A model generated the notes under the pieces. That model ran no database searches and was not told the origin of the DNA. It saw only the letters and a program-made list of their open reading frames with translations. The position numbers were made by a program, and so were the translations under genes. 8,158 nt of DNA from an uncultured Actinoplanes sp. (GTDB lineage Bacteria; Actinomycetota; Actinomycetes; Mycobacteriales; Micromonosporaceae), in NCBI GenBank assembly GCA_934667465.1, contig CAKUMG010000215.1, positions 1 through 8,158 of the forward strand, written 5' to 3'. The first letter of the stretch is position 1, and every line of letters starts with the position of its first letter. Shown here one piece after another: positions 1 to 5,644 of this stretch.

Positions 1-1
1 G

Positions 2-3000
2 CTGACGGCCACGTCGCCGTTCGCGGGGCTCGGTGCGGTCAAGGCGTTCAACAACCTGACGACGGTGTTCCCGCGGTTCTCGGGCGACGGGTTCGCGGCC
101 GTGGACGGGGGATTGCGGCGGACGCTGTCGGTGCCGGCGGCGGGTTCCGTGCGTACGAAGGTGCAATTGGGGTTTGTCGTCAAGGAACTGCCGGCGTCGC
201 TCGACGAATATGAGCGCTATCAACGGTTGTCGCCGGGCGCGGCGTTCCGGCGGCACGTGACGGACTACAACCGGTGGTGGGCGGAGAACGTGCCCTATCT
301 GGACACGCCCGAGGACAACATCGACAAGACGCTGTTCTATCGCTGGTGGCTGATGCGGTTCAACTTCCTCGACGCGGACCTGCCGGGCAACGACTACCAG
401 TTCCCGACGGCGATGGAGGGCGTGCTCGGCTACAACAACGCGATCGTGCTGACCACCGGGATGTTCGTCGACGACCTGAAGTACTTCCGCGATCCGGCCC
501 GGTCCTACGGGTCGTGGATCTCGGCGGGGGAGGTCGCCAAGAGCGGCAAGTACGTCGACAACCCGGGGGATCCGGCGAACTGGAACAACAGCTACACGCA
601 GTACATCTCCGAGGCGGGGTGGCGGTCCTATCAGCTGCACGGCGGGCCGTCGGCGCTGGCGGGCCGGCTCGCGCGGTATGCGGAGAACGACGTCAAGGGG
701 CTGCAGAAGGCGTACGACACCGACGGGAACGGGCTCATCGAGTACAACTGGGGCGCGATGACCGGCAACGACGCCGATGCGGTGTCGTTCGACTGGCGGC
801 CCGGTCAGCTGGACCGTACGGAGAACGCTTATCTGTACTCGAATGCGCGGGTGTCGGCGGCGGCCTATCGGGTGGCGGGAAACGCGGAGAAAGCCGCGGA
901 GATGGAGACCTTCGCCGCGGGGATCAAGGATGCGGTGCTGCGGTATCTGTGGAACCCGGACCGGAAACTGCTGGAGCACCGGCACGTCGCCACGGACGAG
1001 CATGTGCCGTGGAAGGAGATCAACAACTATTATCCGTTCTCGGTGGGGCTGATGCCGGACACGGCCGAGTACCGGGAGGCGCTGCGGCTCTTCGCGGACG
1101 ACGCCGAGTACCCGATCTTCCCGTTCTTCACGGCGAACCAGCGGGACAAGGCGGAGGCGGCCGCGGCCGGGCATCCGGGGAGCAACAACTTCTCGGTCAT
1201 CAACTCGACGGTGCAGGTCCGGCTGTTCTCCTCGGTGCTGCGCAACTACAAGAACGCGTGGATGGGCGCCGAGGACTACAAGAAGCTGCTGTACTGGAAT
1301 GCCTGGGCGCACTATCAGGAGAACGGCGACAACCGGTATCCCGACCAGAACGAGTTCTGGGCCGACGGGTCCGCGGCCGGGCAGAGCATCGGCTACCGCT
1401 CCTGGATCCACCACACGATCCTCGGCGCCACCAACTTCACCGTCATCGAGGACGCGATGGGCCTGCGCCCGCGCTCCGACGCGAAGATCGAGCTGGACCC
1501 GATCGACGTCGGCTGGGACCACTTCGCCGCGAACAACATCCGCTACCGCGACCGGGACCTCACCGTCGTCTGGGACCAGCCGGGCGGCGTGCAGCACTAC
1601 GGCGCCGGGGTGCCCGAGGGCTATTCGGTGTTCCTCGACGGGCGGCTCGCGTTCACCGCCGACCGGCTCGGCAAGCTCGTGTACGACCCGGCCACCGGTC
1701 GCGTCACCGCGGGTGACGGCATGAAGGTGTCTTACCGTGCGCGGGCCTCGGTCAAGGCACCACAGAACGTGACCTTCGCTGGTGACGCCCGGGTGAGCGA
1801 CGTGCTCGCCAAGGCGGGCGTGGCGCCGGACCGCAACGTCGCCGAGGGGCGGCCGGTGACCGCGACGGCAGGGGATCCCGCGGGTGCGGTCGACGGGACC
1901 ACGGTCAACGAGCCGTTCTGGGGCACGGCGGGCTCGTCGTCGGACACGGACTCGGTGACCGTCGACCTGGGGGCGGCCCGGCGGATCGACGACGTCCGGG
2001 TGCACTTCTACAAGACGTCCACGACCGCGACGGTCCAGGGTTATGCGCCGCCGGCCCAGTTCACCGTCGAGTACGACAACGGGCGCGGCTGGGCTGCCGT
2101 GCCGGGGCAGAGCCGCGTCCCGGCGTATCCGCGCGGCAATCTGAACCAGGTCCGGTTCAAGGCGGTGACGGCGTCGCGGCTGCGGATCACGGTCGAGCAC
2201 ACGCCGGGGTTCCGCACGGGGATCAAGGAGATCCAGGCGTACGGGACGGGGAAGCGGGCCCCGCGGCCGGCCGACGCCCCGCCGCTGGCGGACGCGTGGC
2301 TCGACAGTTCGTACCGGCAGGCGGGATCCGTGCGGTTGATGGGGCTCGCGCAGGACGACGGCACGCCGGGCACGCCGGTGACCGCACGCTGGTCCGTGGT
2401 GTCCGCGCCCGAGGGCGGGGCGGTGGCGTTCGACGCGGCCGGCGAGCCCACGACGATCGCGCGCTTCTCGGTGGCGGGCCGTTACACGCTGCGGCTGAGC
2501 GTCGGAACTTCCTCCACGGACGTGGTGGTGGACGCGACGGCGCTGACCGAGGGGGAGATCAACGTCGCGGCCACGGCGACCGCGTCGGCGGACTTCACCG
2601 CGGGGTGGAACAGCGTGGCCGCGGTCAACGACGGCAAGCCGCCGCTGTTCTCCGGCGGTGCGCAGACCGATCTGTGGGGTACGTGGACCGGCGCCGAACC
2701 GGCCACCCGGTGGCTGCAGTACGACTTCCCGGCCGCCGTCCGCGTCGACCGGGCCTCGATCGACTTCTGGTCGGACAGCACCACGGGCGGCAGCGGCGTC
2801 GCGGTGCCCCGCTCCTGGGCGATCCAGTACTGGGACGGCGCGGCGTGGCGGGACGTGACCGGGGCGGCGGGCTTCGACCCGGCCGTGCGTGGGAGCACCA
2901 ACGAGGTGACGTTCGACCCGGTCACCACGACCCGGCTGCGGGCCACGTTCCACGCGCTGCCGGACGCGGCCGGGACCGCGTACTCGGCGGTCGGGGTCTC

Positions 3001-3487
3001 GGAGTGGCGGGTCTTCGCCGCCGCGGCCCGCGCGATCCAGACCGTGGACGTGCGGACGGCGACCGGGGTGGTGCCGCGGCTGCCGGAGACCGTGGAGGTC
3101 ATGTACGCCGACGGGGCACGGGTGCCGGCCGCCGTCACGTGGGGGCAGATCGGGCCGGAGCAGGTGGCCGCGGTCGGCGACTTCACGGTCACCGGGTTCG
3201 TGGCGGGCACGACGCTGACGGCCACCGCGCACGTGTGGGTGCGGGGCACCGATCCCGTACAGATCAACACGATCGACCCGGTCACGGTCACGACGCGGGC
3301 CGGGGTGGCGCCGGTGCTGCCCGCCGGGGTGACCGTGGGCTACAACGACGGGTCGCGGCAGAGCGGGGTGGCGGTCACGTGGGCGGCGGTGGACCCGTCC
3401 CGGTACGCCGCCGCGGGCACGTTCGAGGTGAGCGGGGAGGTGGCCGGCACCGACAAGACAGCCACGGCCACGGTCGTCGTGACGTAG
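2..3487 (+). CDS. Multidomain secreted-type glycoside hydrolase with two discoidin and two bacterial Ig-like domains (5' partial)
   Basis: The frame is open from base 2 to a TAG at 3485-3487. The GTG at 65 is internal, because coding sequence continues upstream to the window edge, so the true start and any signal peptide are missing. Counting from the codon at 65, residues ~65-490 look like an (alpha/alpha)6 glycosidase of the MGH1/GH63-like group. A D-T-D-G-N-G-L-I-E motif (218-226) precedes T-G-N-D-A-D (233-238), whose D236 is a candidate general acid. E430 in N-E-F-W is a candidate general base. A beta-rich segment (~490-580) closes the enzyme. Then follow discoidin/F5-8C (591-727), a PKD/Ig-like domain (738-828), a second discoidin (832-985) and two Ig-like domains of the Big_4 type (991-1061, 1065-1140). 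Discoidin domains commonly bind carbohydrate, so export and action on a polymeric or surface glycan are inferred. Substrate and CAZy family cannot be fixed by eye. No LPXTG-type anchor is seen at the C-terminus. Confidence 0.85.
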   Translation: MTATSPFAGLGAVKAFNNLTTVFPRFSGDGFAAVDGGLRRTLSVPAAGSVRTKVQLGFVVKELPASLDEYERYQRLSPGAAFRRHVTDYNRWWAENVPYLDTPEDNIDKTLFYRWWLMRFNFLDADLPGNDYQFPTAMEGVLGYNNAIVLTTGMFVDDLKYFRDPARSYGSWISAGEVAKSGKYVDNPGDPANWNNSYTQYISEAGWRSYQLHGGPSALAGRLARYAENDVKGLQKAYDTDGNGLIEYNWGAMTGNDADAVSFDWRPGQLDRTENAYLYSNARVSAAAYRVAGNAEKAAEMETFAAGIKDAVLRYLWNPDRKLLEHRHVATDEHVPWKEINNYYPFSVGLMPDTAEYREALRLFADDAEYPIFPFFTANQRDKAEAAAAGHPGSNNFSVINSTVQVRLFSSVLRNYKNAWMGAEDYKKLLYWNAWAHYQENGDNRYPDQNEFWADGSAAGQSIGYRSWIHHTILGATNFTVIEDAMGLRPRSDAKIELDPIDVGWDHFAANNIRYRDRDLTVVWDQPGGVQHYGAGVPEGYSVFLDGRLAFTADRLGKLVYDPATGRVTAGDGMKVSYRARASVKAPQNVTFAGDARVSDVLAKAGVAPDRNVAEGRPVTATAGDPAGAVDGTTVNEPFWGTAGSSSDTDSVTVDLGAARRIDDVRVHFYKTSTTATVQGYAPPAQFTVEYDNGRGWAAVPGQSRVPAYPRGNLNQVRFKAVTASRLRITVEHTPGFRTGIKEIQAYGTGKRAPRPADAPPLADAWLDSSYRQAGSVRLMGLAQDDGTPGTPVTARWSVVSAPEGGAVAFDAAGEPTTIARFSVAGRYTLRLSVGTSSTDVVVDATALTEGEINVAATATASADFTAGWNSVAAVNDGKPPLFSGGAQTDLWGTWTGAEPATRWLQYDFPAAVRVDRASIDFWSDSTTGGSGVAVPRSWAIQYWDGAAWRDVTGAAGFDPAVRGSTNEVTFDPVTTTRLRATFHALPDAAGTAYSAVGVSEWRVFAAAARAIQTVDVRTATGVVPRLPETVEVMYADGARVPAAVTWGQIGPEQVAAVGDFTVTGFVAGTTLTATAHVWVRGTDPVQINTIDPVTVTTRAGVAPVLPAGVTVGYNDGSRQSGVAVTWAAVDPSRYAAAGTFEVSGEVAGTDKTATATVVVT

Positions 3488-3512
3488 GCCGGCAGAAGCA
3501 GGGCGCGCGCGC

Positions 3513-3626
3513 CGGGAGCTGCAGAACGGGTTCACCCTGATCGGGGTGAGCGCCAACCCGTTCCAGCTGTCGATGATCGTGAACCAGTACCTCGCGCGGC
3601 TGCGGCGGGGCGGGGGTGCGTCATGA
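3513..3626 (+). pseudogene. 3' remnant of a sugar ABC transporter permease (RbsC-like)
   Basis: The frame ending in TGA at 3624-3626 reads L-Q-N-G-F-T-L-I-G-V-S-A-N-P-F-Q-L, then M-I-V-N-Q-Y-L-A-R-L-R-R. This resembles the last transmembrane region and basic tail of ribose/xylose-type (RbsC family) permeases, where an NG-(L/F)-x-L-(I/L)-GVS motif precedes the final helix. Only ~36 codons survive. The frame has no plausible start, and nothing upstream, which is the end of the glycoside hydrolase, belongs to a permease. The stretch between the GVS motif and the basic tail looks shorter than usual, so a small internal deletion is possible. The TGA overlaps the ATG of the following ATPase remnant (ATGA), the arrangement of a translationally coupled intact operon. 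Assignment is by motif memory only. A chance frame is the alternative, made less likely by what follows it. Confidence 0.6.
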
Positions 3627-3850
3627 CGTCCTGCGAGGCGCTGCGGGTGGAGAACGTCGCCAAGCGGTTCGGGGCCCTGACGGCGTTGCGCGACGTGTCG
3701 CTGCACCTCGAACGGGGGGAGGTGCTCGGCGAGGGGCCGCGGGTCTGCGCTCCGATGATCACGCTGCTGCTGGTCTGCGCGGGGCGGGCGGTGGGCCCGG
3801 GGGAGCTGTCCGGGGCGGGGGCTGCCGCTCTCATCGAACGGATCGCGTGA
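3623..3850 (+). pseudogene. 5' remnant of a sugar ABC transporter ATP-binding protein (RbsA/MglA-like), fused to an unrelated tail
   Basis: The 75-codon frame opens at ATG 3623. Its first 36 residues contain L-R-V-E-N-V-A-K-R-F-G-A-L-T-A-L and then D-V-S-L-H-L-E-R-G-E-V-L-G, the standard N-terminal strand region of sugar-import ATPases. In an intact protein the Walker A loop (G-x-N-G-A-G-K-S-T) follows within a few residues. Here it is absent: after G36 (about base 3730) the sequence turns into an Ala/Gly/Leu-rich tail, and the frame stops at 3850 after 39 more residues. Walker A, Walker B and the signature motif are all missing, against ~500 residues for the family, so it cannot be an ATPase. 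The tail keeps high GC3 and may be the 3' end of another, unrecognised gene joined by a deletion. Its end overlaps the 3' end of the convergent hydrolase gene by 20 bases. Confidence 0.75.
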
Positions 3851-4706
3851 CTGGGCGCCCCTGGTCCACGTGGTCGATGAACGTGCCGACCGTGGTGGCG
3901 AAGGTGGCGGGTGCCTCCTGGGCGACGAGGTGGCCGACGTCCGGGATGGTGACGGCGGTGATGTCGCGGGCGACCTGGCGCATCGTGCGCTCGGTGAAGG
4001 GCGCGTTGACGCCGTCGACGGCCAGGACGGGGACGGTGAGCGGCCGCGACTCGGCGAGCGCGCGGGTCCGGCCGTCGTCGGTCAGGCAGGCGCGGTAGAG
4101 CCCCTCGGTGCCGCGCCAGCCGCCGGGGCGGGCGTAGGTGCGGGTGAACTCGTCGAGGTCCGTCCCGGGGAGGGGGACCGTGGTCATCATCGAGGTCGCC
4201 CACTCGAGCAGGGCGCGCTCCCGGCCGGGCAGCAGCAGCGTGGGGATGCCGGGGGCCGCCAGGAAGCCCACGTGCCAGGAGCCGCCGTGGGTGACGTCGG
4301 CGCGCTGCTCGAAGCCGTACCCCGGCAGGGTGGTCTCGACGGCCGTGAGGCTGAGGACGTCGCCGGGGTGTGCGGCCGCGAAGTGGAAGACCGGCGCGCC
4401 GCTGATGTCCTGGCAGGTCATGTGCACGGGCCCGGCGCCGAGGTGGGCGACGAGCTGGTGCAGGTCCTCGGCCAGGGTGGAGAGGTCGTAGTCAGCAGCG
4501 TCGGTGCTGGAGTCGCCGAAGCCGCGCAGGTCGACGGCGAACACGCGGTGGGTGGCGGCAAGGCGGGGGATGACGGCGTGGAAGGCCCACCAGGACTCCG
4601 GCCAGCCGTGCACGAGCAGGATCGGTGTGCCGGTGCTTCCGGCGGCGACGTAGTGCAGCGAGGTCCCGTTGATCTCGGCGGTGTGGTGGGTGATCGAGCT
4701 GCTCAT
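3831..4706 (-). CDS. Alpha/beta-fold hydrolase, epoxide hydrolase/haloalkane dehalogenase type
   Basis: This 291-residue protein has the usual length of a single-domain alpha/beta hydrolase with a cap. Visible are the oxyanion-loop motif H-G-W-P-E-S-W-W (33-40), V-D-L-R-G-F-G-D-S (58-66) typical of epoxide hydrolases, and the nucleophile elbow C-Q-D-I-S-G (98-103). The elbow places Asp100 where this subfamily usually has G-H-D-W-G. The catalytic His is H259 in D-V-G-H-L, and the acid is probably D231 after the P-V-L-A-V strand. An Asp nucleophile argues for epoxide hydrolysis or dehalogenation rather than ester hydrolysis; the substrate is unknown. I chose ATG 4706 because GGAG (complement of 4715-4718) lies 8 bases upstream. 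A longer frame from 4754 would begin inside the operator region. No signal peptide, so probably cytoplasmic. It is divergent from a MarR regulator and probably controlled by it. Confidence 0.88.
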   Translation of the reverse strand: MSSSITHHTAEINGTSLHYVAAGSTGTPILLVHGWPESWWAFHAVIPRLAATHRVFAVDLRGFGDSSTDAADYDLSTLAEDLHQLVAHLGAGPVHMTCQDISGAPVFHFAAAHPGDVLSLTAVETTLPGYGFEQRADVTHGGSWHVGFLAAPGIPTLLLPGRERALLEWATSMMTTVPLPGTDLDEFTRTYARPGGWRGTEGLYRACLTDDGRTRALAESRPLTVPVLAVDGVNAPFTERTMRQVARDITAVTIPDVGHLVAQEAPATFATTVGTFIDHVDQGRPVTRSVR

Positions 4707-4714
4707 GATTTCCG

Positions 4715-4718
4715 CTCC
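4715..4718 (-). promoter_or_regulatory. Ribosome binding site of the alpha/beta hydrolase
   Basis: The minus strand reads GGAG followed by 8 bases and then ATG at 4706. No comparable site precedes the upstream in-frame start at 4754, so this site decides the start. Confidence 0.6.
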
Positions 4719-4724
4719 GGGATA

Positions 4725-4739
4725 GACAACCTGGTTGTC
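4725..4739. promoter_or_regulatory. Probable MarR operator 1 (perfect 7-1-7 palindrome)
   Basis: GACAACCTGGTTGTC is a perfect inverted repeat around the central T at 4732. It matches the second site (4750-4764) at 14 of 15 positions. On the hydrolase strand it covers the predicted transcription start and early leader, where a bound repressor would block initiation. Size and symmetry suit a MarR dimer. That the adjacent MarR protein binds here is inferred. Confidence 0.7.
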
Positions 4740-4742
4740 GTT

Positions 4743-4772
4743 AGTGTTCGTCAACCTGGTTGTCTATGTCAA
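4743..4772 (-). promoter_or_regulatory. Predicted promoter of the alpha/beta hydrolase
   Basis: On the minus strand a perfect TTGACA (complement of 4767-4772) is followed after 18 bases by AACACT (complement of 4743-4748), a weak -10 keeping the key A2 and T6. Transcription would start near 4736, inside operator 1, leaving a leader of about 30 bases. The -35 is convincing; the -10 is only plausible. Confidence 0.45.
4750..4764. promoter_or_regulatory. Probable MarR operator 2 (near-copy of operator 1)
   Basis: GTCAACCTGGTTGTC differs from operator 1 only at its second base, which reduces the perfect palindrome to an 11-bp core (4752-4762). Its centre, 4757, is 25 bp from that of operator 1. 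It overlaps the predicted -35 box of the MarR gene and lies in the -35/-10 spacer of the hydrolase promoter, so one bound dimer could block both directions. Confidence 0.65.
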
Positions 4773-4787
4773 GCGGGGATCTAGACT
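4760..4787 (+). promoter_or_regulatory. Predicted promoter of the MarR gene, giving a leaderless mRNA
   Basis: TTGTCT (4760-4765), a 16-base spacer and TAGACT (4782-4787) form a sigma70-like promoter. Transcription would begin about 7 bases after the -10, at or next to the ATG at 4794. The only purine-rich stretch upstream, GGGGA at 4775-4779, is 14 bases from the start, too far for a normal ribosome binding site. The -35 overlaps operator 2. Confidence 0.5.
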
Positions 4788-4793
4788 GCGGGC

Positions 4794-5267
4794 ATGTCAT
4801 CCCGTTCCGGCGCCGAGCTGGCCCTGTTGCTGCTGGGCAGCTACCGCAACCTGGTCGACGAGGTGGTCCGGGAACTGGCGGCCCGCGGGTTTCCCGACGC
4901 CCGGCCGTCGCACGAGTACGCGCTGCGTGCCATCCAGTCCGGCGCGGACAATGCCTCGGAGCTCGGCCGCCGGCTCGCCGTCACCAAGCAGGCCGCCGCG
5001 AAGACGATCGCCGCCCTCACCGACCGCGGCTACGTCACCACCGCGGTCAGCCCCGCCGACGCGCGCCGCAGAACCATCCGGCTCACCGCGCACGGGCTCG
5101 CGCTCATCCACGAGGGCACGGCGATCTTCGACGAGGTCCGGGCGCGCTGGTCCGCCCGCCTCGGCGCGGCCGAGCTGGCCCGGCTGGAGGGTCAGCTCGC
5201 CCAGTTCGTCGGCGACAACCCCGTACGGCTGGACGCTCCGGGGTGGGCCTCGGACGAACTCGGTTAG
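4794..5267 (+). CDS. MarR-family transcriptional regulator
   Basis: This 157-residue protein has the length and layout of a MarR winged-helix repressor. An N-terminal helix (~6-31) for dimerisation leads to a helix-turn-helix at about 54-78 (A-S-E-L-G-R-R-L-A-V-T-K-Q-A-A-A-K-T-I). The beta wing (82-97) carries the family motif D-A-R-R-R-T-I-R-L (89-97), and a C-terminal helical region (~105-140) completes the dimer. It is transcribed divergently from the epoxide-hydrolase-like gene, with two palindromes between them, so it probably represses both genes and is released by a small, perhaps lipophilic, ligand. ATG 4794 is favoured because it lies about 7 bases after a TAGACT -10 box, as in a leaderless transcript. 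Its TAG stop overlaps the TAA of the convergent kinase gene within one TTAG. No cysteine pair suggests redox sensing. Confidence 0.93.
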   Translation: MSSRSGAELALLLLGSYRNLVDEVVRELAARGFPDARPSHEYALRAIQSGADNASELGRRLAVTKQAAAKTIAALTDRGYVTTAVSPADARRRTIRLTAHGLALIHEGTAIFDEVRARWSARLGAAELARLEGQLAQFVGDNPVRLDAPGWASDELG

Positions 5268-5644
5268 GCCGACGGGGTGGAGACGGCGAGGGTGACGGTG
5301 GTGCCCTCCGGGGTGCTGGTCAGGGTCATGGAGTCGGTGCCGTGGCGGGCCAGGAGGAGGCCGCGGCCGCCGGGGTCGGCGGGGCCCGGGAGGCGGGGCC
5401 GGTGGCCGGCGGGCAGGCCGTCGCCGTGGTCGGTGACGGTGCAGTGAAGACGGTCGCCGGTGCGGGTGAGGGTGAGGTGACCGCTGCCGCCGCCATGGCG
5501 TACGGCGTTGGTGGTGATCTCGTTGACAGCGACCACGAAGCGGTAGAGGGGCAGGCCGGCCAGGCCGTTGCCGCGGGCCCAGCCCTCGACCCGGTGGCGC
5601 AGCGGGACCAGGGCGGTGAGGTCGAAGTCCTGGCCGATGGTCAT
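5264..5644 (-). CDS. ATP-binding anti-sigma factor / serine kinase (RsbW/SpoIIAB-like HATPase)
   Basis: This 126-residue protein is a single GHKL ATPase domain, the usual size for stand-alone actinobacterial RsbW-like kinases. The N box is V-N-E-I-T-T-N-A-V-R-H-G (40-51), with N41, E42 and N46 for ATP and magnesium. The G1 box is D-H-G-D-G-L-P (72-78). A shortened G2 box, G-G-R-G-L-L-L (92-98), follows a Pro-rich lid (~80-91). Such proteins bind and hold a sigma factor or another target and phosphorylate a STAS antagonist. The gene is last of three: its ATG overlaps the phosphatase stop as ATGA (5641-5644), implying translational coupling. A GAGGCGG stretch just upstream may serve as ribosome binding site. 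No sigma-factor gene is adjacent, so its target cannot be named. It ends in a 4-base tail-to-tail overlap with the MarR gene. Confidence 0.9.
   Translation of the reverse strand: MTIGQDFDLTALVPLRHRVEGWARGNGLAGLPLYRFVVAVNEITTNAVRHGGGSGHLTLTRTGDRLHCTVTDHGDGLPAGHRPRLPGPADPGGRGLLLARHGTDSMTLTSTPEGTTVTLAVSTPSA

Noticed and set aside
274..1724. Long alternative plus-strand frames inside the glycoside hydrolase (for example 274-1716 and 1299-1724).
   Set aside because: Their products are low-complexity and Arg/Gly/Pro-rich, while the overlapping frame encodes a coherent enzyme with catalytic motifs.
3502..3513. GGCGCGCGCGCC, a 12-bp self-complementary stretch just after the glycoside hydrolase stop, considered as a terminator.
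   Set aside because: It has no loop and no T-run after it. Alternating GC of this length is expected by chance in such DNA.
3532..4203. Minus-strand 223-codon frame overlapping the hydrolase end and the ABC remnants.
   Set aside because: It is a Pro/Arg/His-rich shadow of the real hydrolase frame, with no domain and no ribosome site.
4707..4754. N-terminal extension of the alpha/beta hydrolase to an in-frame start at 4754.
   Set aside because: It would translate through the operator and predicted promoter, lacks a ribosome site, and adds residues with no family similarity.
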